From Sterolibacterium denitrificans (GTDB taxonomy: Bacteria > Pseudomonadota > Gammaproteobacteria > Burkholderiales > Rhodocyclaceae): a stretch of 64,000 nt of DNA. The stretch's first letter is position 1. The number at the start of each line of letters is the position of its first letter. The stretch lies in NCBI RefSeq assembly GCF_900174485.1, contig NZ_LT837803.1, positions 1,426,001 through 1,490,000 on the forward strand, given 5' to 3'. Positions 47,674 through 55,562 of this stretch are shown here, one piece after another. The notes below the pieces were generated by a model that was given only the letters and a program-made list of their open reading frames with translations, was not told the DNA's origin and searched no databases. A program made the translations under genes and the position numbers.

Positions 47674-49262
47674 GAATGAAAGGGACTTCCCCGTCCCAAG
47701 CCGACCGTGCGGATATTGCACTGGAACGGCACCGAAGTGCCAAGATGGGGTTTCTGACAACGCTCATCTACCTGACCTGGGAGGGGAAATCATGGAAATC
47801 GTAACGCTCGGCATTGATCTTGCCAAGAACCTATTCGCACTGCACGGCGTCGATGCTGCTGGCAAGATTGTATTGCAACACCCGGCGGTGAAGCGGGCCA
47901 AGTTGCTGGAGGTGACGGCTAGTCTGCCGCCGTGCCGGATCGGCATGGAAGCCTGCTCCGGGGCCCATCACTGGGCGCGGGAAATGATTCGCCAAGGCCA
48001 CGACGTGCGCTTGATCGCGCCTAAGTTTGTTGCACCCTATCGCATGTCCGGCAAGCGTGGCAAGAACGACGCCGCCGATGCGGCGGCGATCTGCGAAGCC
48101 GTGACTCGCCCCGCCATGCGCTTCGTGCCGGTCAAGACCGTCGAACAGCAAAGCGAACTGTTCCTGCATCGCGCCCGACAAGGCTACGTCGAGCAGCGCA
48201 CCGGACTCATCAATCGCATTCGTGGGCTGCTCTCCGAGCTGGGTATCGTCCTGCCGCAAAAGGCCGACACCATCCGTCGCGAACTGGCGTATCTACTCGA
48301 AGAACTGCCCGGCCATTGCAATACCGTGATGGGGGATGCGATCACCGATCTCGAACGTCTGGATGCCCGTATCGCCGAATACGATCGGCACATTGCGCTA
48401 TGCGCGAAGACCCATGCCGCCGCCCGGCGCCTGATGCAATTGGCCGGCATTGGTCCGACGACCGCCAGCGCTCTGGTGGCCACCGTGGGCGATGGCCATG
48501 ATTTCGCCAGCGGCCGACAGTTTGCTGCCTGGCTGGGCATGGTGCCAGGGCAATACAGTTCCGGCGGCAAGCAACGGCTCGGCCGGATCACCAAGGCCGG
48601 GGATCGCTATCTGCGCACTCTGCTGATCCTGGGTGCCCGCTCGGTCCTGCAAAGCGGCAAGAAGAAGGAGGACGTCATCAGCCGCTGGACGCGGGACGTG
48701 GAAGGCCGGCGCGGCTATTGGAAGGCGGTGGTGGCGATGGCGGCGAAGAATGCGCGACTGGCTTGGGCAGTGCTACACCACGGGGACGATTTCCGGTTGT
48801 ACGGTCAGGAGGTTGCGACGGGGGCGTAGTGCCACTGCCCGTTGCACCCGAAGGTTGATCGTGCTGTGCCGAGTATCGTGGGATGGCCGCGTTGATGGGA
48901 ACAGGTTCAAGACCTGCGTCGGGGAATGCTCGATGAACTCAAGGAGTCTGCTTGCGTGCAGGATGTTCTCGACTAACGAATGGAGCCCCCGGCGTGTGTC
49001 TTTCATCAGGGTCTGTGGCAGGAAAGCCGCATCAATGACCGTTTGTAGTCACGCCGTCGCGAACCTTGCACCCATGGCATGCGCAGTGCCTGCGAAACCG
49101 GATCAGCAACGCCGATACAGCCCATTGGCGCCCTGCGGGCGAGACTCAACGGCACGACCAATTCGACATCCACATCAGCGAAGCGCTGCGCGCTTCAGGA
49201 GAAAGGCAACGAAACAGCATCAGCAATTTCATCCTTGACCTTCGGGGGGGAAGCCCTTGTAG
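47674..49262 (+). mobile_element. IS1111-attC-type element, copy 2, complete
   Basis: Left junction AACGAATGAAA, left inverted repeat GGGACTTCCCCG (47682-47693), transposase, 433-base 3' tail with CTAACGAATGGAGC at 48974-48987, and right inverted repeat GGGGAAGCCC before TTGTAG (to 49262). The left repeat here pairs with the right one better than in copy 1. It interrupts the attC of the lipoprotein cassette. The 500 bases between its transposase and the next gene hold only the IS tail and attC. Confidence 0.85.
47792..48829 (+). CDS. IS110-family (IS1111 group) DEDD transposase, copy 2
   Basis: 345 residues, same length and motifs as copy 1 (D9, E53, D93, D96; GMVPGQYSSGGKQRLGRI) but with scattered substitutions (for example LLSELGIVLPQKADTIRREL and RHIALCAKTHAAARRLMQL), so it is a diverged lineage, not a recent duplicate. 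Intact and probably functional. Start ATG 47792 after GGGAGGGGAAATC. Confidence 0.92.
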   Translation: MEIVTLGIDLAKNLFALHGVDAAGKIVLQHPAVKRAKLLEVTASLPPCRIGMEACSGAHHWAREMIRQGHDVRLIAPKFVAPYRMSGKRGKNDAADAAAICEAVTRPAMRFVPVKTVEQQSELFLHRARQGYVEQRTGLINRIRGLLSELGIVLPQKADTIRRELAYLLEELPGHCNTVMGDAITDLERLDARIAEYDRHIALCAKTHAAARRLMQLAGIGPTTASALVATVGDGHDFASGRQFAAWLGMVPGQYSSGGKQRLGRITKAGDRYLRTLLILGARSVLQSGKKKEDVISRWTRDVEGRRGYWKAVVAMAAKNARLAWAVLHHGDDFRLYGQEVATGA

Positions 49263-49323
49263 TGGAGGTCACCGGCGTTGCGCGGCTTTATCGCGCAGCG
49301 TCCGGTGGACCGCAGGGTTATGC
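49263..49323 (-). other. attC of the lipoprotein cassette, interrupted by IS copy 2
   Basis: On the minus strand GCATAAC (49323-49317), then CGGTCCACCGG, inner stem TGCGCG/CGCGCA and CCGGTGACC up to the IS end. It is nearly identical to the attC at 52804-52864. The 3' core GTTAGGG is at 47673-47667. Confidence 0.75.
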
Positions 49324-49329
49324 GTGGGG

Positions 49330-49839
49330 TTAGCCATCGATCATGAGAAACGAGTGCCACCCGCCTTGAATTGGCCACCATTCCTGCTTGGGGTAATAAG
49401 TGGAAACCTGAAGGGCTTTCTCTTCTGAAAAGACCACCCCCAGCAATCTGGCATTCATGAGGATTGGTTTGTAATAGGTTACAAAGTAGAACCTATCGGC
49501 TGGCTTGTCGTGTTCTACCCAAAGAATGCCAAGTTGATTCAGGCGGCGCTGATAGTCCTCCCACCTTCCAGCTCGCAGAGTGCACTCGCGTCTTTGAGGC
49601 CGCAGTCCACACTGTGTGCGGCTTTGGCTCTCTGCACTCACAAAGCTGACGTTAGATTCAACTATGTCTTCGCGGTACATCTTTAGAAGATCTTCGTAGC
49701 CACCCGAGTGTTGAAGGAAAGCCCGCTGAAGCATCTCTCTATCGGGCTCAGCTGAGCCACAGCCAGTCAATAGACCAGCCAAGACAATGACGAAACCTAC
49801 TACGAGAAACTGTGGCGACTGCATGGGGCGACTACGCAT
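49330..49839 (-). CDS. Predicted lipoprotein, integron cassette
   Basis: A 169-residue exported protein with a lipobox: MRSRPMQSPQFLVVGFVIVL then AGLLTGC, so Cys27 would be lipidated. The mature part has no family I recognise (SFVSAESQSRTQCGLRPQRRE; LNQLGILWVEHDKPADRFYF; a C-terminal WPIQGGWHSFLMIDG). ATG 49839 lies in the core site GTTATGC itself; an ATG five codons downstream is possible but loses the positive charges of the signal peptide. It is a single-gene cassette between an intact attC (49836-49913) and an IS-split attC. Confidence 0.65.
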   Translation of the reverse strand: MRSRPMQSPQFLVVGFVIVLAGLLTGCGSAEPDREMLQRAFLQHSGGYEDLLKMYREDIVESNVSFVSAESQSRTQCGLRPQRRECTLRAGRWEDYQRRLNQLGILWVEHDKPADRFYFVTYYKPILMNARLLGVVFSEEKALQVSTYYPKQEWWPIQGGWHSFLMIDG

Positions 49840-49913
49840 AACGCCAAAACTCAGCCGCGGATTTGCCGGAGCGAAGCGGAGGCAAATACGTCGGCTGGAG
49901 TGTCTTGTTGGGC
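49836..49913 (-). other. Intact attC site (hydrolase cassette)
   Basis: On the minus strand it runs from GCCCAAC (49913-49907) to GTTATGC (49842-49836), 78 bases. Imperfect hairpin: CAGCCG/CGGCTG outer arms and ATTTGCC/GGCAAAT inner arms with loop around GCTTCGC. This is the standard 59-base-element architecture. Confidence 0.85.
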
Positions 49914-49924
49914 AATATTGCCTG

Positions 49925-50797
49925 CTATCGGCCTAATTGTCGTAGGAAGCTCAGTTGATGACCGATGTTCACGGAGAATGCAGGCTCGAAGTATGGATCA
50001 AAGTGGTTGGCGTCCAGCGTCTCAAGCCTCAAGCAAGGATTGCCAATTGCGCGAATCTTCTTTTCAACGAAAGGGGCCACGGTGTCGCGGGTTGCGCCTA
50101 TAAGCAGCGTGGGAACCTTGATGTTCGCAAGTGCCTTGAATGGGCGATAAGGCCCCATGGTCAACAAGGAGCGCGCAGCAACCCGGTTGTCATAGGAGAT
50201 CCCCACCCTTTCGATGTCGCGGTGCAGCGCCGCTTCGGCACCATCCCGATCCATGGATGAGAACGCGCCCTGTGCAGAGATCACCGGAATATAAAGTGGC
50301 TTGCCTCCACGCAGAAGATCGAGGCCGGCATAGATGCCAAAACGCAGCAAGCGCGGCAGCGGGGTCGCCAGAACTGCTGCCATACCGTCCAGCATGGGGA
50401 CTTGCGCGATGATGCCGAGCAGTTCGGGATGCTTGGAGCCTACGCTGACGGCATGTCCTCCACCAAATGAAGTGCCCCACAGCACGATTCGTGCGGCATC
50501 AATCTGGGCTTGGGCCTTCAGATGAGACAGCGCCTGCTCGATGTCCTGCTCCCTGCACTGCGGGTCAATGACCTGACGGGGTTGACCTTTGCTCTCGCCC
50601 CAGCCGTGGTAATCGAATGTCATTACGGCGAAGCCCGCTTCAAGGAAGCGCGGATAGAAAGGCGTTGTCAGCGCGTCCTGCACGCCGCCCCAGCCATGCG
50701 CCATCAAGATTGCAGAGAATGGCGGCTCGCCCGGCGGCAGCCGCAAGGTCGCTGCACAATCAACGCCTTGGCTTTTGAATGTGGACTTCAAAATCAC
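49925..50797 (-). CDS. Alpha/beta hydrolase, integron cassette
   Basis: A 290-residue alpha/beta hydrolase of the dienelactone-hydrolase/acetyl-xylan-esterase-like type. Oxyanion region AILMAHGWGGVQDAL; nucleophile elbow GTSFGG (Ser); acid likely in LIGATRDTVAP; His in LDANHFDPYF. GTG 50797 with AGGGAG upstream is chosen. Reading further upstream adds 28 residues that are translated IS sequence. The cassette starts at core GTTGGGC (50822-50816) and its intact attC begins 11 bases after the stop. Substrate unknown. Confidence 0.78.
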   Translation of the reverse strand: MILKSTFKSQGVDCAATLRLPPGEPPFSAILMAHGWGGVQDALTTPFYPRFLEAGFAVMTFDYHGWGESKGQPRQVIDPQCREQDIEQALSHLKAQAQIDAARIVLWGTSFGGGHAVSVGSKHPELLGIIAQVPMLDGMAAVLATPLPRLLRFGIYAGLDLLRGGKPLYIPVISAQGAFSSMDRDGAEAALHRDIERVGISYDNRVAARSLLTMGPYRPFKALANIKVPTLLIGATRDTVAPFVEKKIRAIGNPCLRLETLDANHFDPYFEPAFSVNIGHQLSFLRQLGR

Positions 50798-50822
50798 TGA
50801 ATTCTCCCTTGTGTTGCCCAAC

Positions 50823-51547
50823 GAATGAAAGGGACATCCCCGTCCCAGGCCGGCCGTGCAGAAAGGGCACGGGAACGGCAACGAAGTGCCAAGATGGGGT
50901 TTCTGACAACGCTCATCTACCTGACCTGGGAGGGGAAATCATGGAAATCGTAACGCTCGGCACTGATCTTGCCAAGAACATATTGCGCTGCACGGCGTGG
51001 ATGCCGCAGGGAAGGTCATTTTGCAACGCCCGGCGGTGAAACGGGCCAGGCTGCTGGAGGTGACCGCCAGCTTGCCGCCGTGCCTGATTGGCATGGAAGC
51101 CTGTTCCGGTGCGCACCACTGGGCACGTGAGATGACTCGGCAAGGCCATGATGTGCGGCTGTCGTGGGATGGCTGCGTTGATGGGAACAGGTTCAAGACC
51201 TGTGCCGGGGAATGCTCGATGAGCTTTAGGAGACTGCCCTCGGGCAGGATGTCCTCGACTAACGAATGGAGCCCCCGGCGTGCGTCTTTCATCAGGGTCT
51301 GCGGCAAGAAAGCCGCGTCAATGACCGTTTGTAGTGTCGCCGTCGCGAACCTTGCACCCATAACATGCGCAGTGCCTGCGAAACCGGAGCAGCAACACCG
51401 ATACGGCCAGTGTGCGCCCTGCGGGCGAGATTCAACGGCACGAACAATTCAACATCCACATCAGTGAAGCGCTGCGCGCTTCAGGAGAAAGGCAACGAAA
51501 CACCATCAGCAATTTCATCCTTGACCTTCGCGAGGAAGCCCTTGTAG
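50823..51547 (+). mobile_element. IS1111-attC-type element, copy 3, internally deleted
   Basis: Both ends are present (left GGGACATCCCCG at 50831-50842; right end TTGTAG at 51542-51547), but about 0.86 kb is missing between 51163 and 51164, where the transposase at codon 74 is joined to the 3' tail (GATGTGCGGCTG|TCGTGGGATGG). The guide-RNA region is intact. Such a copy could only move with transposase supplied by copies 1 or 2. Confidence 0.85.
50941..51163 (+). pseudogene. IS110-family transposase fragment, copy 3
   Basis: The first 74 or so codons of the transposase, with Ile8 changed to Thr beside catalytic D9, a one-base loss near codon 15 (AACATATTGCGCTGCAC versus AACATATTCGCACTGCAC) that shifts the frame, and deletion of the remainder. 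It cannot make active protein. The 414 bases after it (51164-51577) are IS tail and a half attC. Confidence 0.85.
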
Positions 51548-51577
51548 TTTGAGCTCAGGCTGCGGCCCGTCAGGGCC
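51548..51577 (-). other. Half attC left by a deleted cassette
   Basis: On the minus strand CAGGCCCTGACGGG..CCGCAGCCTGAGCTCAAA abuts the right end of IS copy 3, like the stems at other insertions. Its other side joins directly to codon 80 or so of a different transposase copy, so the cassette gene and start of this attC have been lost. Confidence 0.6.
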
Positions 51578-52803
51578 TCGCGCCGTATCGCATGTCCGGC
51601 AAGCGCGGCAAGAACGATGCCGCCGACGCGGCGGCGATCTGCGAAGCGGTGGCACGTCCGGCCATGCGCTTTGTGCCCGTAAAAACCATCGAGCAGCAAA
51701 GCGAACTGTTCCTGCATCGTGCCCGGCAAGGCTACGTCGAGCAGCGCACGGCGCTCATCAACCGCGTGCGCGGCCTGCTTGCGGAGCTCGGCATCGTGCT
51801 GGCGCAAAAGGCTGACACCGTGCGCCGCGAACTGGCCCATCTGCTCGAAGACCTGCCCGGCTCCTGCAACATCGTCGTCGCCGATGCGATCACCGACCTG
51901 GAACGGCTGGACGCGCGTATTGCGGAATACGACCGGCATATCGCCGGGTGCGCCAAGGCCAACGCCGATGCCCGGCGCCTGATGCAACTGTCCGGCATCG
52001 GCCCAACCACGGCCAGCGCCTTGGTGGCCACGGTGGGCGATGGTCATGATTTCGCCAGCGGGCGGCAGTTCGCCGCCTGGCTGGGGATGGTGCCGGGGCA
52101 ATACAGTTCCGGCGGCAAGCAACGGCTCGGCAGGATCACCAAGGCCGGGGATCGCTACCTGCGTACTCTGCTGAGCCTGGGCGCCCGTTCCGTCCTGCAA
52201 AGTGGCAGGAAGAAGGAAGACGCCATCAGCCGCTGGACGAGGGATGTAGAAGGGCGGCGTGGTTACTGGAAGGCCGTGGTGGCGATGGCGGCGAAGAACG
52301 CGCGGTTGGCCTGGGCGGTATTGCGGCGCGGGGATGATTTCAGGTTGTACGGCCAGGAGGCTGCGGCGGGGGCATAGTGCCCGCCGGGATCGATGGCTGA
52401 AGGTGTTGTGCCAGGTGACGTGGGATGGCTGCGTTGATGGGAACAGGTTCAAGACCTGCGCTGGGGAATGCTCGATTAATTCAAGGAGTCTGCCTGCGTG
52501 CAGGCTGTCCTCGACTAACGAATGGAGCCCCCGGCGTGCGTCTTTCATCAGGGTCTGCGGCAAGAAAGCCGCGTCAATGACCGTTTGTAGTGTCGCCGTC
52601 GCGAACCTTGCACCCATAACATGCGCAGTGCCTGCGAAACCGGAGCAGCAACACCGATACGGCCAGTGTGCGCCCTGCGGGCGAGATTCAGCGGCACGAA
52701 CAATTCAACATCCACATCAGTGAAGCGCTGCGCGCTTCAGGAGAAAGGCAACGAAACACCATCAGCAATTTCATCCTTGACCTTCGCGGAGAAGCCCTTG
52801 TAG
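51578..52803 (+). mobile_element. IS1111-attC-type element, copy 4, 5'-truncated
   Basis: Homology to copy 1 begins abruptly at 51578 (TCGCGCCGTATCG) inside the transposase and continues through the full 3' tail (with CTAACGAATGGAGC near 52515) to the right end TTGTAG at 52803. The left end is gone. In the shared part it is almost identical to copy 1. The 480 bases between the transposase remnant and the next gene are tail plus attC. Confidence 0.85.
51592..52377 (+). pseudogene. IS110-family transposase, 5'-truncated, copy 4
   Basis: The frame equals residues 85-345 of the complete transposase and is open to the normal stop, keeping D93, D96 and the Tnp_20 serine domain but lacking D9 and E53. 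ATG 51592 is an internal methionine, so any product would lack half of the RuvC-like site. The C-terminal domain might still be made. Confidence 0.85.
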
Positions 52804-52864
52804 TGGAGGTCACCGGCGCTGCGCGGCTCTATCGCGCAGCGTCCGGTGGACCGCAGGGTTATGC
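52804..52864 (-). other. attC of the ATPase-TOPRIM cassette, interrupted by IS copy 4
   Basis: On the minus strand GCATAAC (52864-52858), CGGTCCACCGG, inner stem CTGCGCG/CGCGCAG and CCGGTGACC, ending at the IS. The gene's TAA stop lies in the GCATAAC. Its 3' core was lost with the IS left end. Confidence 0.8.
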
Positions 52865-54460
52865 CACATGAGCACCAAAGTTTCCAAAGTACTTCTTCAA
52901 TGCTGAACGGATTTCGTCGCGGCAGTCGCCCCTGGCTAACCTGAGGATCAATTCAGGAAGTTCGCCGTTCTTCAAACCGAGAGCCCCACTAGCCTGATTC
53001 GCTAGCGATTTGCGGTTGTATGTGCTCAGCAACATTTCATAGTTGCCACTGGCAATGATCTGCGAAAAGCTGGCCGCGAATGTCGAATAGAGCTGTTTCA
53101 CGTCAATGCCCTGCGCAAGGGCAGTTAGCGCACCAGATAGCGCGCCTTCTCCTTTGGTATTTTGATCAAACATACCGAGCTGAAACTTGATTTCACTTGC
53201 GACGCGCAGAGAAATCTGTGTATTTAGCTCCTGTTGAAGTCGCTTGAATATCTCATCTGAGACCTTCTGAAAGTCAGCGACCGGATCGCGCGCAAGCCTC
53301 TTGCTAGCGATCTTTATTACCTCCTCCGTGCAGAAGAGATTTTCAACTTCTGCGACCGTGAGGACAAAGATTGAGTCTGCCTCTAGAGCGGCGATTTCTT
53401 GAGGAACCCTTCTATCGCGATCCACAATGCCAAATACACTGAGGTGATGTAGCTGCGCGTTGGCCTTTAGCGCTTTAACCGAGAGGATGACTTGTGAACA
53501 ACTTCCTCTTGGAATAACGAGAAAGTTTGGGAGAATTTCACGATACAAGGAGACATCGTAGCTTCCGTTATCTCCTTCAACAAATACGACTGGTTTTCTA
53601 CTTCCCAAGACTTCGAGCAGAAGATCGTCGGGAAGACTCTCATCGGGATTGACAGGTTCCCAATCCCACGATGTGCCATCAAAAGACTTCAGCCAAATTC
53701 GTGTTGCCCCATTTTGTGCAGCAGCGAAATCAACATCGTGCGTCAGATATACGAACAGGCAATCGCTTCTTAGCTTTTCAATTTCAGCCCAAAGTGGTGC
53801 TTGCACGGACTTGTGAAGATGCAATTCCGGTTCATCGATAACAATGATTCCGTTCTTTGGAGCAGCCAGACATTGGCCAATCAAATAGAAGATGACTCGC
53901 TCGCCGTCGCTCATTTCCGACGAATTGTAGATTTTCTCGGCTTGATCCTTGACGCGTGTCTGAACCCTTAAGCCACCTATTACGAGCTCACGGTGGGGAA
54001 GTATCTTTTCCCACACTTCCTTGACGAGGTCGATCTTTGTTACAGGTGGCTCAACACGCGCCGTGCAGGCCTTAACTGCAATCTTGAATTTGGCATTTGC
54101 TTCAGTTTCATCCGAAAACAAATAGACCATCAGCTTCTCATAATCGCTAAGAAGCGTAGTGGCGGGCTTTTGGCTCCACTTGTTCATTTTGTGCTGATGA
54201 TTCCAGCCGGGGTTGCCAAATAAGAGATTTTGTTCCGCTAGTTCAATTGAAACCGGCGTCGTCGAATCTGGCATCGACAACGATTTCTGGGCTGAAATTC
54301 GATGAACCAACTGGCGCTGAGGCGAAGTGATTTCAATCCATGTGCCGAGGCGAGTTTTGCCCGAGCCATTCGCGCCGATGAATAGCAAGCTCTGTGTCGT
54401 CTCTATGGATTCCGTTGCGCCGTTGATGCGCGGAAGGGTCAACGTGCGTTTTTCAGTCAT
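52859..54460 (-). CDS. Single-chain ABC-type ATPase plus TOPRIM (DUF4435-like) protein, fused-PARIS-like
   Basis: 533 residues. ATPase part: Walker A IGANGSGKT (28-36), signature MSDGERVIFYLIGQC (183-197), Walker B IIVIDEPELHLH (205-216) and switch His LTHD (239-242). From about 290 a second domain starts PVVFVEGDNGSYDVSLY (E295) and continues GIVDRDRRVP (D347, D349), matching the acidic residues of a TOPRIM nuclease in DUF4435/OLD-like proteins. ATPase plus DUF4435 is the composition of PARIS anti-phage systems (AriA and AriB); here both are on one chain. The start is ATG 54460 because an earlier ATG lies in the core site. AT-richer than core genes. An OLD-family nuclease is the alternative. 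Confidence 0.72.
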   Translation of the reverse strand: MTEKRTLTLPRINGATESIETTQSLLFIGANGSGKTRLGTWIEITSPQRQLVHRISAQKSLSMPDSTTPVSIELAEQNLLFGNPGWNHQHKMNKWSQKPATTLLSDYEKLMVYLFSDETEANAKFKIAVKACTARVEPPVTKIDLVKEVWEKILPHRELVIGGLRVQTRVKDQAEKIYNSSEMSDGERVIFYLIGQCLAAPKNGIIVIDEPELHLHKSVQAPLWAEIEKLRSDCLFVYLTHDVDFAAAQNGATRIWLKSFDGTSWDWEPVNPDESLPDDLLLEVLGSRKPVVFVEGDNGSYDVSLYREILPNFLVIPRGSCSQVILSVKALKANAQLHHLSVFGIVDRDRRVPQEIAALEADSIFVLTVAEVENLFCTEEVIKIASKRLARDPVADFQKVSDEIFKRLQQELNTQISLRVASEIKFQLGMFDQNTKGEGALSGALTALAQGIDVKQLYSTFAASFSQIIASGNYEMLLSTYNRKSLANQASGALGLKNGELPELILRLARGDCRDEIRSALKKYFGNFGAHVA

Positions 54461-54483
54461 AGCAGAATGGCTCTCGGAATGGG

Positions 54484-54555
54484 GCATAACGCCGGAAATC
54501 AGCCGACGGAGAACCGCGTAGCGGTTTGACGGTCGGCTGCATTGACTTGTTATGT
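54484..54555 (-). other. Intact attC site (HEPN cassette)
   Basis: On the minus strand ACATAAC (54555-54549) to GTTATGC (54490-54484), 72 bases. Outer arms GCAGCCGAC/GTCGGCTG, inner AACCGC-TAC-GCGGTT hairpin. Classic imperfect attC palindrome. Confidence 0.88.
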
Positions 54556-54613
54556 GTTTTCTCCATTATAACTTTGCTCACGAGTTCCACTATTATTGTC
54601 ATTTTGTAGTATG

Positions 54614-55141
54614 TCACGCGCGAAATCCGCCCTTAACACTCTCGACGTATTTCATGAAGATTACTTGTAGCGAAGTAAGTAAATGACCGATGTTTGACAA
54701 AGGAAATGTGGCCTCCCAAATTGAGCCTTGCCCGTCCTCGTCACGGAAGGTGACTGTGCCGTCTTGTGTAAAATTGACGCGGGCGTGTGATACGGCATTG
54801 CGAAGGTGCCGAACATGGTCAACACCTTGGGCATCCTTTTTATAACTGGATGTCGTCGAGGCGGCCAATTTCTCCACGTCATCATTGATACTATGAAACT
54901 CAGTCGGGAATTTCGTTTCGAGGAGCTGACGTGGAACAACAAGGAGCATGTATAGCACCATTAGCAGTGCTCCTTGGTTATCTATTCCCACCGTCGGCAG
55001 GTTGTCCTGAACGAACTTGTCCTGAAATTGCCTGCTCTTGTAATATTCGCTGTTGAGGAAGTTCGCATTCTTGAGTTCGACCAGCAAGGCTGTCGTGAAA
55101 TAGCCCTGAATTAGCAAGTTGTCGTTATTAGAGTAATCCAT
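54614..55141 (-). CDS. HEPN-domain protein, integron cassette
   Basis: A 175-residue, mostly helical, AT-rich protein with HVRHLRNAVSHARV; RNAVSH (114-119) fits the Rx4-6H ribonuclease motif of HEPN proteins and the composition resembles the pEK499_p136-type HEPN group. HEPN ribonucleases act in toxin-antitoxin and abortive phage defence. No antitoxin (MNT or similar) gene is beside it, so it may be self-contained, act with the neighbouring ATPase-TOPRIM cassette, or be an inactive binding protein. ATG 55141 is 16 bases after core site GTTATGT; its intact attC starts 58 bases after the stop. Confidence 0.65.
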   Translation of the reverse strand: MDYSNNDNLLIQGYFTTALLVELKNANFLNSEYYKSRQFQDKFVQDNLPTVGIDNQGALLMVLYMLLVVPRQLLETKFPTEFHSINDDVEKLAASTTSSYKKDAQGVDHVRHLRNAVSHARVNFTQDGTVTFRDEDGQGSIWEATFPLSNIGHLLTSLQVIFMKYVESVKGGFRA

Positions 55142-55149
55142 ATTTCATC

Positions 55150-55374
55150 TCAAGACACATAACGTCTGAGTTGAGCACCTTGCAGTCCGTAGGACTGCGA
55201 GTGTGCTCGAACGAATCGTTGGACGAGAGTGGGGGCGGGCAGATTATGACCATGTCGTTGCACCAAAACCCGTGAAACAACTGCGTATCTGCTTCTTACC
55301 CGAAGTGCTTTCTGGGCGTGTGTATCAACGCTCGCGTTATACAGCCGCTCTGAAATCACTTCGCTATTTAGCAT
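55150..55374 (-). CDS. Doubtful small ORF in the first cassette
   Basis: A 74-codon frame (MLNSEVISERLYNASVDTHA) that runs through attC 55157-55224 into the next cassette. A genuine cassette gene normally stops at or before the attC, so this is either a decayed gene or chance. TATATA at 55395-55390 (minus) precedes it and could be a -10. No family recognised. Confidence 0.2.
   Translation of the reverse strand: MLNSEVISERLYNASVDTHAQKALRVRSRYAVVSRVLVQRHGHNLPAPTLVQRFVRAHSQSYGLQGAQLRRYVS
55157..55224 (-). other. Intact attC site (first cassette)
   Basis: On the minus strand GTCCAAC (55224-55218) to GTTATGT (55163-55157), 68 bases, with GAGCAC/GTGCTC outer arms and GCAGTCC-TAC-GGACTGC inner hairpin. 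It closes the cassette nearest the integrase remnant. Confidence 0.88.
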
Positions 55375-55375
55375 T

Positions 55376-55562
55376 TTTCAACCACTTTATATAGCCACCC
55401 TACTTGTGATAAACCTACATCACTACTCATACCGTATGTAGCCACCAATCTGGTGCAACGTTCAGTCTACACCGCTCACGGTGTAGACTCCTTTAAGAAA
55501 CGGTGTATAAAAAAGGACTTCAATTTTAACCATCTGTTTTCTAAATACTTATTGGTTAAACT
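55376..55562 (-). other. Probable attI/leader region of the integron
   Basis: AT-rich DNA between the first cassette and the integrase remnant, where attI and the cassette promoter should lie. It holds a perfect 11-base inverted repeat AGTCTACACCG-CTCA-CGGTGTAGACT (55464-55489), a Shine-Dalgarno AAAGGAG followed on the minus strand by a five-codon GTG...TGA frame inside that repeat, and a possible core GTTGCAC (55459-55453). The exact attI point is not certain. Confidence 0.4.

Noticed and set aside
50798-50881. 28-residue N-terminal extension of the hydrolase
   Set aside because: It is translation of the IS left end; the cassette starts at core GTTGGGC and a good GTG with AGGGAG lies inside the cassette.
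55464-55489. Perfect 11-bp inverted repeat as an intrinsic terminator
   Set aside because: No T-run follows on either strand; its position suggests an attI-region or regulator-binding site instead.
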